Part shown: positions 26,703-34,961 of the stretch, in pieces
How the letters are laid out: each line of letters begins with the position of its first letter
Numbering within the stretch: position 1 is the first letter of the stretch
Assembly: GCF_014639875.1 (NCBI RefSeq)
Contig: NZ_BMGD01000001.1
Location: 802,223-866,222 of the forward strand
Direction: 5' to 3'
From: Blastomonas aquatica
Lineage (GTDB): Bacteria; Pseudomonadota; Alphaproteobacteria; Sphingomonadales; Sphingomonadaceae
DNA length: 64,000 bases
Made by a program: the position numbers and the translations under genes
Notes under the pieces: generated by a model
The model's input: only the letters and a program-made list of their open reading frames with translations
The model's database searches: none
What the model was told of the DNA's origin: nothing

Positions 26703-28153
26703 CAGATCGAGATCGCGATGATCACGGCGGCGACAACGCCGGTCAGCCAGCTGACCTTGTCGGTTATCGCAAAGATGATCGGATCATCGTGCATCTCGTT
26801 GCGGTTGGACAACATCAGCGCGCGGCTGATCCAGTAGATCAGCAACGGGCAGATCAGCCACATCCGCAACGGATGCGCATAAAGCGAGGTGATTTGGGGG
26901 CTGCTGAGGTACAGCATCACAACCATCACCGAGGCATAGCCCGCCGCCGCGCCCAGCGGTAGCAGCATCGCCAGATCGTTGATGGCATAGCCGCGCCCCG
27001 GAGGGGAGGACTTTCCGGCATCACGCCGCGCCACCAGCTCCGAACAGCGTTTGACGATCGCCAGGCTGAGGAAGAAGAACAGGCAGAACATCAGCAGCCA
27101 TTGCGACTTTTCCTCGCCCGTTGCCGCAATCCCGCCGAGCACCCGGATGGTGTAAAGCCCGCCCAGGATGATGACGTCGACCAGCATCTGGCGCTTAAGG
27201 AACAGCGAATAGCCAAGCGTGAGCGCGACATAGCCGAGCAGGATCGCGAGAAACTCGAGCGGCAGCAGCGCGGCGATGCCGATCGCCACCGCCATCAGGC
27301 CGATGGCCATCACGATGCCACGAGGGATCGATATCTGCGCAGCCGCAAACGGCCGCCTGGACTTGCGATGATGGTCGCGGTCACCCGGCAGATCGAGCAG
27401 GTCGTTGATGATATAAGCGCTCGATGCAGCAAAGCTGAATGCCCAGAATGCCATGAACGCAGCAAGCAGCACCGCAAAATCACCGATGCTGTGTCCTGCA
27501 ATCGCGGGCAGGAACACCAGCGTGTTCTTGGCCCATTGATAGGGCCGCATCGCCTTTAAATAAGGGCGGATCGGTGTCCGGGGCCGAGCGATGACCTCAA
27601 CATCGGGGAAGCGGCGCTTGACCGCGCGCTCGAGCCCGCCGGTGTGCGCGATCAGGATCGCGTGCCGTGCCGCATCCCAGACGGGCATATCGACCATGTG
27701 GTCGCCGATATAGTCGAAACCCTTGTGGCCAAACCGCTCGACCAACGCGGCGGCCTTGTTGGGTCCGGCCAGATTGGTGATACCGTCCGACCCCATCACG
27801 CCATCGACGCCATCGATCCGCGCGGCGATCTGCTCGACCCAACGGTGATCGGACGCGGACGCCAACCAGACCTCGCGGCCCTGTGCCTTGGCAGCAGAGA
27901 TCGCCGCCACGGTTTCGTCGCGCAGCGGCATACTGCTGATGTGCGGATCGACGGTATCGACCAGGTTCTTTTTGAGCGAGGCCTTGCCGCCCGCCAGCCA
28001 GCTGAGCAGCTTCCACGCGTTCCACGGCTGGGTGGCGATCAATTGCAGCGCCGCCTCGAACAGCAGGTCGGTGCGAATCAGCGTGCCGTCAACATCGACG
28101 ACCAGCGGGGTCCGGTCGGCTGAGGCGCCCTGTTGCATCTGCTGATCGATCAC
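26702..28153 (-). CDS. HAD phosphatase fused to UbiA-type phosphoribosyl transferase (DPPR synthase-like)
   Basis: A 483-residue two-domain protein. Residues 15-185 are a HAD-family phosphatase with the nucleophile motif DVDGT (Asp 20, Asp 22), a motif II serine in LASAS, Lys 133 and the acidic GDHMVD (Asp 151, Asp 155). Residues 195-483 are a UbiA prenyltransferase with about nine helices, the NDLLDLPGD motif (250-258) and the basic RKSRRP segment seen in decaprenyl-phosphate phosphoribosyltransferase (Rv3806c). The natural reading is that UbiA joins PRPP to polyprenyl phosphate and the HAD domain removes the 5-phosphate, a step done by a separate protein in mycobacteria. The GTG start overlaps the gtrA-like gene (GTGA). 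Confidence 0.82.
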   Translation of the reverse strand: MIDQQMQQGASADRTPLVVDVDGTLIRTDLLFEAALQLIATQPWNAWKLLSWLAGGKASLKKNLVDTVDPHISSMPLRDETVAAISAAKAQGREVWLASASDHRWVEQIAARIDGVDGVMGSDGITNLAGPNKAAALVERFGHKGFDYIGDHMVDMPVWDAARHAILIAHTGGLERAVKRRFPDVEVIARPRTPIRPYLKAMRPYQWAKNTLVFLPAIAGHSIGDFAVLLAAFMAFWAFSFAASSAYIINDLLDLPGDRDHHRKSRRPFAAAQISIPRGIVMAIGLMAVAIGIAALLPLEFLAILLGYVALTLGYSLFLKRQMLVDVIILGGLYTIRVLGGIAATGEEKSQWLLMFCLFFFLSLAIVKRCSELVARRDAGKSSPPGRGYAINDLAMLLPLGAAAGYASVMVVMLYLSSPQITSLYAHPLRMWLICPLLIYWISRALMLSNRNEMHDDPIIFAITDKVSWLTGVVAAVIIAISI

Positions 28154-28602
28154 GGCTTGGTCTTCTCGCCAAAGGAATAATGCTTGTGCGCGTAATAGCT
28201 CAGCACGATCGGGCTGACCACGCCCACCAGATGCGCGATTTCCTCGGCCTGCCAGTCCCAGCCAATAAAGGGCAGCACCAGCCGCAGCATGCCTGCGCTG
28301 ACGCCCAGCACGACGAGGAAGCTGAACGCGTTGACCACGGCAAAGCGGCCATATTCGGCCAGCCAGCTGTCGCCGCTGGCGTTGAACACGAACAATCGCG
28401 CGAGCAGGAAGGCGGTGGTCATGCCGAACAGATAGGCGACCGAAACCGCGGCCTCATAGGGCATCACATGGCTGAGCAGCCAGCGCGAGGCCAGGTTGAC
28501 CAGCGCCGCGATGCCCCCGGTGACGATGAAGCTGGCAAAGCGCTTTCCTTCACCGCTGCCGGGTGCCGCATCGGGCGTCACCTTGTCCGACAGGCTGGTC
28601 AT
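28150..28602 (-). CDS. GtrA-family membrane protein
   Basis: A 150-residue protein with four transmembrane helices (FIVTGGIAALVNLASRWLL; VSVAYLFGMTTAFLLARLFVF; FAVVNAFSFLVVLGVSAGML; VVSPIVLSYYAHKHYSF). This is the GtrA/DPMS-like fold, found in proteins that handle polyprenyl-phospho-sugars. In Mycobacterium, the GtrA-like Rv3789 lies beside dprE1 and dprE2 and has been linked to arabinan assembly, so the position here between the FAD oxidoreductase and the HAD-UbiA gene suggests a matching role in moving or presenting the lipid-linked pentose. Four-base overlaps on both sides. Longer readings extend into the upstream gene. Confidence 0.82.
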   Translation of the reverse strand: MTSLSDKVTPDAAPGSGEGKRFASFIVTGGIAALVNLASRWLLSHVMPYEAAVSVAYLFGMTTAFLLARLFVFNASGDSWLAEYGRFAVVNAFSFLVVLGVSAGMLRLVLPFIGWDWQAEEIAHLVGVVSPIVLSYYAHKHYSFGEKTKP

Positions 28603-29888
28603 GCGCTGATATGCTCCACCATTTCCTTGGCAAGCCGCGCACTTTCGGAGATGCCGCGATCCTCGGGATAATAGAAGCAGGTGTCTGCCACCTGCAGCCC
28701 TGCGATCGGGGTCTGCACAGGTGGGATCTTCGCGGCAAAGCCCGGCTCGCAAATCGGCTGGGCATGGCGCAGGCGGCCGACCTTGGTCGCGCGGATGTCC
28801 TCGCGGGTGATACCGGGATTGATCCGCTGGATATACGAAAACGCCTCGTCGACCAGTCTCTGGTCGTCCCACGAGAATTTGGGATGGGTGACCGGCATGT
28901 AATACGGCACATAGACCACCGCTTCGCCGTCAGGTGCGGGGCGCAGGTTCGAAAACTCGATAATCCCGGGGATCTCGATGTCGGGTTCGATGATGTTGAC
29001 CCAGAAGTGGGGCGTCACCGGCTTCTTCAGGCGGAACAGCAGGCAGCACACGCCGATATTCTCGATCGCGTCGTACTTCGCCTTCCAGTCGGCTGGCATG
29101 TCTGGGATCATGTCGGAGACGAGCGGCGTCGGCACGGTGGAGATGACATGATCGGCGGGGTGGAACCCGTCGGCAGCCTGAACACCTGTAACCTTGCCGT
29201 TTTCGCTGACGACCTGGCTTACCGGGTTGCCCAGCGACACCTTGCCGCCCAGCGCCTCGATCCGCTCGACCAGCCGGTCGACCAGGGTCTGGCTGCCGCC
29301 CTCGATATAGCCCAGCTGCTCCTGGAAGATCGACTTGCGCGAGCGACCGGTGCGCTTGACCCGCGTCCAGATCCACGCCGCAGAAACATTGTCGGCGTAC
29401 TGGAAGAACTTGAGATCAAACAATGGCTTCCAGAGCTTGTCGTAGACGCTCTTGCCCGACCAGCGGGTGATCCACTCGCGCGCGCTCTGCGTCTCGAGCG
29501 CATCCCAGCGGTCGCGCTTGGTCGAGACGAAGGCGAGCAGGCCATAGCGGAACTTCTCGATGAGGCTGAGGTGCGGATAGGTCAGTAGCGAGACCGGATC
29601 GCCCCATTTGTGCAAGGCTCCGCCCGAGAAGTAGCCCATCGAGGTGTCGCGCCAGCGCATCGCATCGCCAAGGCCAATGTCGGCCATCAGGTCGAAGGTC
29701 GGCTGGTCGGTCTTGCAGACGAAGTGATAGAAGCGCTCGATCGACATTCCGGCGAAGTCGAAATGTGCCGCCATTCCGCCGGCATCGGGCGAAGCCTCGA
29801 TCACCTCGACCGTGTGCCCCGCCTTGGCAGCATGATAGCCTGCGGCCAGCCCCATGGCTCCGGCACCGATTACGACGACACGTGACAT
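28599..29888 (-). CDS. NAD(P)/FAD-dependent amine-oxidase-like oxidoreductase
   Basis: A 429-residue flavoprotein. The start VVVIGAGAMGLAAGYHAAKAGHTVEVIEAS is a Rossmann FAD-binding motif followed by GGMAAHFDF, as in the protoporphyrinogen oxidase/UDP-galactopyranose mutase-like superfamily; the C-terminal ISESARLAKEMVEHI helix completes the FAD site. The substrate is unknown. It is in the lipid-linked pentose operon, overlapping the gtrA-like gene by four bases, and lies 72 bp after the epimerase gene. Possible jobs are saturation or desaturation of the polyprenyl chain or ring-form isomerisation of a sugar, both pure inference. Confidence 0.72.
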   Translation of the reverse strand: MSRVVVIGAGAMGLAAGYHAAKAGHTVEVIEASPDAGGMAAHFDFAGMSIERFYHFVCKTDQPTFDLMADIGLGDAMRWRDTSMGYFSGGALHKWGDPVSLLTYPHLSLIEKFRYGLLAFVSTKRDRWDALETQSAREWITRWSGKSVYDKLWKPLFDLKFFQYADNVSAAWIWTRVKRTGRSRKSIFQEQLGYIEGGSQTLVDRLVERIEALGGKVSLGNPVSQVVSENGKVTGVQAADGFHPADHVISTVPTPLVSDMIPDMPADWKAKYDAIENIGVCCLLFRLKKPVTPHFWVNIIEPDIEIPGIIEFSNLRPAPDGEAVVYVPYYMPVTHPKFSWDDQRLVDEAFSYIQRINPGITREDIRATKVGRLRHAQPICEPGFAAKIPPVQTPIAGLQVADTCFYYPEDRGISESARLAKEMVEHISA

Positions 29889-29960
29889 CCAATTCTCCCG
29901 GCGTGCGCTTTGGCAAGCCTCAACATGATCGGGCAGGCCCGGTCCGGCAATTAGCCGTGA

Positions 29961-30893
29961 TCAGAACTGCAGTGCAATCTTCGAGTACACCGGATGGCCG
30001 AAGGTCTCGGCCAGCGCCTCGTCGAGCGGGGTGGCGCGCACGCCGAAGATCCCGGGCCAGTCGATGATCTCGAACACGTCCGGGGTCGACAATGCCTTGA
30101 GCTGCTTCTCGGTGAACGGAGGGTTCTTGCTGAACACTGCATAGGTTCGCAGCAGCATCGCGAACAGGCCATAGGGTATCTTGACGATCATCGCCTTGGC
30201 CCCGGTCGCGCGCTTCATTGCGCAGATCAGGTCGACATAGTCGATCCGCTCCTGCCCGGTGATGTTGTACGCGCCGGTCATCTTCTTCTCGATCGCCGAG
30301 ACGATGACATCGCAGAAATCGCCGACATACAGCGGCTGGCGCAGATACTTGCCGTCGCCGGGAATCGGGAACACCGGCACCTTTTCCATGAAGCGCGCCA
30401 GCCAGCCGACATGCTTGCGGTCGAACCAGCCGAACATCAATGTCGGCCGCAGCACGATCTGGGTGATGCCGGTTTCTGCGACCAACTTTTCCTGCGCTTT
30501 CTTGGTTTCGGTATAGTCATCCACCGCGAGCGAATTGACCACCGAGGACGAGATGTTGACCACATAAGCCACGTCGTGCGCCTTTGCCGCTGCCATCACG
30601 CGTTCGCTGGCCAGAATGTTGTTGTCGACGAATTCCTGCGGCACCAGCCCACCGATCTGGGCGTGGCCGTGGACCAGTGCGTCGCAATCGGCCAGCACGT
30701 GTTGCCAGCCGTCCTCGCGCGCCAGATCGGCGACGATCACCTCGATATCGGGGTGCTGCTCGCGCAGGATCGCGCAGTTGTTCGCGGCCTTGTCGATTGA
30801 AACGATCCGGGTGTAGCCACGCTGCTTGAGCTTGGCGACCAGGTTCTGTCCAACCAACCCCGCGCCCCCGGTGATCACTATCTTCTTGTCCAC
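29961..30893 (-). CDS. NAD-dependent sugar epimerase/dehydratase (extended SDR)
   Basis: A 310-residue extended short-chain dehydrogenase. GGAGLVGQN (about 9-17) binds NAD; ISSSVVNS and YTETK (Tyr-x3-Lys) form the active site; RPTLMFGWFDRKHVG and a LYVGDFCDVI segment follow, as in nucleotide-sugar epimerases. The substrate is not recognisable. It is the first gene of the minus-strand operon that makes the predicted lipid-linked pentose and is divergent from the AT-rich GT-C-like gene. It may modify a sugar used by the same pathway. A clear ribosome site is not visible. Confidence 0.75.
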   Translation of the reverse strand: MDKKIVITGGAGLVGQNLVAKLKQRGYTRIVSIDKAANNCAILREQHPDIEVIVADLAREDGWQHVLADCDALVHGHAQIGGLVPQEFVDNNILASERVMAAAKAHDVAYVVNISSSVVNSLAVDDYTETKKAQEKLVAETGITQIVLRPTLMFGWFDRKHVGWLARFMEKVPVFPIPGDGKYLRQPLYVGDFCDVIVSAIEKKMTGAYNITGQERIDYVDLICAMKRATGAKAMIVKIPYGLFAMLLRTYAVFSKNPPFTEKQLKALSTPDVFEIIDWPGIFGVRATPLDEALAETFGHPVYSKIALQF

Positions 30894-31069
30894 GCGTCAC
30901 ATCCTCTGGGCGAATGACGCCCTTTTAGCAGCGTGGGACCATTAGGCATGCTTTGGGTGCAGTGCAACAAGGAAGCGGGAAGGGCTTCAACGCTCAGAAA
31001 GAAAGGCGTTCCATCCGTGGCCCGTCCAGTGTAGCGACCGATGAAACCATGGCGCAGGAACGCGAACCA

Positions 31070-32764
31070 ATGATGCATGCAACGCCACAAAGCCGTTACA
31101 TTGGCGACATGCAGTTTTTCTTTGCGAATTCACCATGGCGCTCCACAATTATCGTATTTTTTGTATCGTTTTTGGCACTGCTCGGATTGATGGTGCGCGA
31201 TCTGAATGTATACGATGAAGGAATTATTTTCACTGGTGCAATGAGGACCTTGAATGGGGAAATCCCTCATCGAGATTACTATTCGACTTACGGGCCGGGC
31301 CAGAATTATCTAGTAGCAGCAATATTAAATTACGTCAGCGAAAATCCGATATTTCCGAGACTTTACAGCGTATCGGTTATGTCAGCGATCGTGGTCTGTG
31401 TCTATCTGGTCCAGTTCAAGCGGGCAGGTATTATTGCGATCACCGTATCTCTAATAGCATGCTTGGCATTTTTGATCGCCTTCCAGTCCCATTTGTATCC
31501 GATTTACCCCGTCATTCTTCTGGCATTGGTCGGTGCGGTCTTTTTGCTATGGAATGAGCGATCACCCACCTTGCTGGGTTCGGCTCTAGCGGGTCTATGT
31601 GCTGGTGCTGCTGCGCTGTTCCGTTATGATGGCGGCTTTTTTATATTGGTTTCTCACTGCGTAGCAATCCTATTGCTTGCACAGGGTCAATCGATAAGTG
31701 AGCGTATCAATAACGCGCTTCAGAAAGTTTTTGTCTACGGCGCAATGTCCGCAGTTTTTTTTCTGCCATTTGCGGCAGTATATCTTGGTGTTGCAAACTT
31801 TGCAGATTTCTATCACGATATCATTCACTATCCGTTGCGATATTACTCTGATATGCGGAGTTTGCCCTTTCCTGGGTTTAAGATTTTAAGCACCAATCCG
31901 GAGCAATTGGCAGTTTATTTCCCAGTTTTTGTGGTCGCAATCGCGCTGGTCGATATGGCTCGAAGCCGTCCTTGGAAAAATTCCGAAGCGCTCGATCAAA
32001 AGCAATTTCCGGTCCTAGTGTTGATGCTTACCATGACTGTGATCCTTTATTACAAAGGAATGGTACGCGTGAGCACGTCACACATGTTCATGTCCATTAT
32101 CCCTGCCACAGTTTTGTTCGGGATACTGGTTGAACGTGCTGTTGTGAAAGGGGCGGGGAAGGCTACGGTTGCAGTGTTCTTGATCGTGGGCGCCATCCCG
32201 GCGCTTGGCTTGGGTCGTGAACTGGTGATGGACCTTGTACATCCTGACCGAACTTTCATAGGATGGGTGGTTGGAGCACCTGAAGAGCCGGGGGACTGCT
32301 CGACCTTCCAAGCTTCCGCAGCGGTACGTTTGAACGCTGACTATATACGCACGGGTCGTTATATACGGGCTCATTCTCGCGAAAGTGAAAAGATATTTGT
32401 CGGCCTCAATCGTCACGACAAGATATTCATTAACCCCATGATCTTGTATCACGCAGCAGACAGACTGCCCGGAACCCACTGGCATCATTTTGATCCAGGC
32501 CTTCAGACCCGGGCGGATATCCAGCGCCAGGTGATTGCCGATTTGCGGAGGAATCGGGTGAGATGGGTGGTGCGTGATTCAAGCTTCGATGACGTCGCCG
32601 AGCCTAATGCCAGCGCGCGCAGCAGTGGTGTTGGTATTCTGGACGACTTTTTGGCAGAGCAGTACCGACCTGTTGCCTCCTCGGGTAAGGTCCAGATCTG
32701 GCTTGCCAAAGGTGCCATCGCACCGCCCCTGGGCGAGCAACGTCAATGCATGGCAACCGCCTAA
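31070..32764 (+). CDS. GT-C-like integral membrane glycosyltransferase, candidate pentosyltransferase
   Basis: A 564-residue protein with roughly ten to eleven transmembrane helices followed by a soluble C-terminal domain of about 160 residues. The first periplasmic loop has the Asp-Glu pair typical of GT-C enzymes (NVYDEGIIF) and a PHRDYYSTYGPGQNY segment, like ArnT/PMT-type transferases that use polyprenyl-phospho-sugars. The exact family and acceptor are not recognised. The DNA is visibly AT-rich, with many ATA, TTA and AAT codons, unlike its neighbours. Divergent position next to the DprE1/DprE2-like operon makes it a candidate user of that product. The ATG at 31070 has AGGA ten bases upstream; ATGs at 31049 and 31109 are alternatives. 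Confidence 0.7.
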   Translation: MMHATPQSRYIGDMQFFFANSPWRSTIIVFFVSFLALLGLMVRDLNVYDEGIIFTGAMRTLNGEIPHRDYYSTYGPGQNYLVAAILNYVSENPIFPRLYSVSVMSAIVVCVYLVQFKRAGIIAITVSLIACLAFLIAFQSHLYPIYPVILLALVGAVFLLWNERSPTLLGSALAGLCAGAAALFRYDGGFFILVSHCVAILLLAQGQSISERINNALQKVFVYGAMSAVFFLPFAAVYLGVANFADFYHDIIHYPLRYYSDMRSLPFPGFKILSTNPEQLAVYFPVFVVAIALVDMARSRPWKNSEALDQKQFPVLVLMLTMTVILYYKGMVRVSTSHMFMSIIPATVLFGILVERAVVKGAGKATVAVFLIVGAIPALGLGRELVMDLVHPDRTFIGWVVGAPEEPGDCSTFQASAAVRLNADYIRTGRYIRAHSRESEKIFVGLNRHDKIFINPMILYHAADRLPGTHWHHFDPGLQTRADIQRQVIADLRRNRVRWVVRDSSFDDVAEPNASARSSGVGILDDFLAEQYRPVASSGKVQIWLAKGAIAPPLGEQRQCMATA

Positions 32765-32845
32765 TATGTGAGGTAGCTTGTTTGGAACGCTAAACGGTTC
32801 GAGCGATTTTGCCTCTAGTCATGGGGCGGCAAATCGAATTCATGG

Positions 32846-34669
32846 GTGGATTATGCGGTTTTATACAAGTTTGGTTGGGCAGTGATGCAAGTTTCACTAT
32901 TCAAGGGGCGTTTCCATAAAGAGAGCAATTGGCTTTCACTGGTGCGGTTGGCCTGGTTTGGAGTTGGAGCTTTCACCGGGCTGCTTCTCATTCTGTTGGT
33001 TGTGCGGACGTATATCGGCGTTCCCCATTGGGACAGCTGGGGGCTGCTAACCAATCAACAGGTTCTCGGCGGCTTCTTCGATTCGCTTAACGGGCATGTC
33101 AGCATGGCACCGCGGCTGATTTATGCGGCCGATATCTGGCTGGCGTCGGGTTCATCAGCGCTGAGCATGGGTATGACGGTGCTGCTGCTGGTCGCCGATG
33201 CGTGGCTCCTCGTCTGGGTCTGCCGCAAGTCGGGGCTGTCGTGGGTGTATCAGGGCTTTGCTGTGATCATGCTGCTTTGGGCCTATCCGGTGGCCAATTT
33301 CATGAGCGCGTTTAACGTCCAGATCGTCGGGGTGTTCGTTTTGGCGACCTTCGCCTTTGCCGCGATGGCGTTCGCCAAGGGGAGCAAGGGGTTGTGGCTG
33401 TCGATTGCCATCGCCGCGACCGCCGGTTTCACCATGGCCAACGGAATTCTGGCTGGGTTTCTGCTGGCACCGCTCGCTTTCATTCTGGGCCGGCCGGGCA
33501 AAGCGATTGCAACGGCCGCGATCGGCGGCGCTGCGATCATCGGCGTCTACTTGCTGCTGGCAACCGGCAGCGAGGACGTGCTGTGCACCGATGTGTACGA
33601 CACGCAAAAGGCGCAGAGCTATCTGTCGTTGCAGAGCATCGGATCGATGCTGGGGTATCTTGGGGTCTATCTGGGCGCGCCGATCGCGCGGATCGTTTTT
33701 CGTACCGCCAGCTTCACCGATGCGACGCTGATTGTCACCGGCGTGCTGGGGTATACAGGGCTGCTCGTCGGCGCGTTCCTGTCATTGCGGGCATTGTTCG
33801 ATCCGCAGCAGCGGCAGCGACCGATCGTCGGCTTCCTGATGGCGCTGCTTGCCTTTCTGGTCGGAACGGCTGCGGTCACCGCGTATGGCCGCGGCGTCGA
33901 GTGCCCGGTCTATTCGGCAGCAACCAGCCGCTACGGCACATCTGCAGACATGTTCTGGATGACCATCGTGCTGCTGGTAGGGGCTTTGCCGCTGGTGGAT
34001 CGTCCATGGGCGCGGCAAATCCCGGCAATCGGCACCTTGCTGTTCGGCCTGGTCATCGCTGCCAGCCAGCCCTTCATTGTCAAGGCGATGATCGTCAGCC
34101 CCGGGCTCTCTCCGGTGGCAACCGGCAAGTCGGGTGAGCAGTTCCTTGGCGGCGGCCATCAGGCCGACCGGGTGGGCGCGCGGACCGCTATCCTGTCGAG
34201 TACGCTAGATATCGCTGCGCTGCGCGTCATCATGCTGGAGCCGGATGCCACGACGCTGAACACGTTCGACTTTCTGCGCCGCAGCAGGCTTGCGCCGTTC
34301 CACCCGGAATGGGCGGCGCTGCTGGGCAAGCCGATGCCTGCGGGTTTCAACCTGCGCGATCGCAGCTGTTCGGGCGCGGTCGGACTGCCGGTAGCGCTGC
34401 CCGATGGCGGCTGGCGGATCGGTGGGATGCTGCGCGGCACGGCAAGCCAGTTCGACCATATTGTCGCTGTCAACTCAGCAGGCCTGGTTGCCGGCTATGC
34501 CATGCGCAGCCCGGGCCGCAGCTTTGGCGAAGCGGCGATGAATACCAACCCTGGTTGGCAGGGCCACGTCAACGGAAGGCTGGGTGGCGGATCGGTCGCG
34601 GTGTATGCGTTTGATCCCGACGAGAAAACGGCTTGTCGATTTGGGCAAGCGGGTTTGCCCAGCGTGTGA
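32846..34669 (+). CDS. Polytopic membrane protein with GT-C-like loop, unknown function
   Basis: A 607-residue protein with about eleven helices up to residue 420 and a soluble, probably beta-rich C-terminal domain. The first loop has GVPHWDSWGLL and NGHVSMAPRLIYAADIW, an arrangement seen in uncharacterised GT-C-like glycosyltransferases where the Asp may be catalytic. No family is assigned with certainty. Codon use returns to the GC-rich norm of the window. The start is unclear: a GTG at 32846 and an ATG at 32885 are both possible and neither has a good ribosome site. It is likely part of polysaccharide assembly, judged by the export genes that follow. Confidence 0.6.
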   Translation: MDYAVLYKFGWAVMQVSLFKGRFHKESNWLSLVRLAWFGVGAFTGLLLILLVVRTYIGVPHWDSWGLLTNQQVLGGFFDSLNGHVSMAPRLIYAADIWLASGSSALSMGMTVLLLVADAWLLVWVCRKSGLSWVYQGFAVIMLLWAYPVANFMSAFNVQIVGVFVLATFAFAAMAFAKGSKGLWLSIAIAATAGFTMANGILAGFLLAPLAFILGRPGKAIATAAIGGAAIIGVYLLLATGSEDVLCTDVYDTQKAQSYLSLQSIGSMLGYLGVYLGAPIARIVFRTASFTDATLIVTGVLGYTGLLVGAFLSLRALFDPQQRQRPIVGFLMALLAFLVGTAAVTAYGRGVECPVYSAATSRYGTSADMFWMTIVLLVGALPLVDRPWARQIPAIGTLLFGLVIAASQPFIVKAMIVSPGLSPVATGKSGEQFLGGGHQADRVGARTAILSSTLDIAALRVIMLEPDATTLNTFDFLRRSRLAPFHPEWAALLGKPMPAGFNLRDRSCSGAVGLPVALPDGGWRIGGMLRGTASQFDHIVAVNSAGLVAGYAMRSPGRSFGEAAMNTNPGWQGHVNGRLGGGSVAVYAFDPDEKTACRFGQAGLPSV

Positions 34670-34766
34670 CTATGGCGCCGACCCGGGGGCAATGGGGCAT
34701 TGGCACAGGCGTTAACGACAAAAAACTTGCGCAAAACCATGCTTCCCAGCAAAGCCGTAGCGATAT

Positions 34767-34781
34767 GCGACCGGCGGTCGC
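34767..34781. promoter_or_regulatory. Perfect inverted repeat upstream of the ligase/polymerase gene
   Basis: GCGACC-GGC-GGTCGC, 6-bp arms with a 3-bp centre, lies in the 292-bp gap between 34669 and 34962. No T run follows, so an operator is as likely as a terminator. Nothing else was recognised in this gap. Confidence 0.3.
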
Positions 34782-34961
34782 TGGTGACAGGTTGCGTAAC
34801 CCGGTTGAGAAAGTTTAGCACGCAGTGGCAATCGAGTTTCACAGCAATCGCGCCGCCTTATCGTCGGATCAGCCCGAAAGATCCCTTCTGGTTTTTGCAG
34901 CCACCGTGCTTTGGCTTCGGACACGTGGCAAGATCATCGCAAGCGCGGGGATTTCGCGCTG

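Noticed and set aside
34767..34781. Inverted repeat as a terminator after the GT-C-like gene
   Set aside because: About 100 bp from the stop codon and without T run; kept only as a possible regulatory site.
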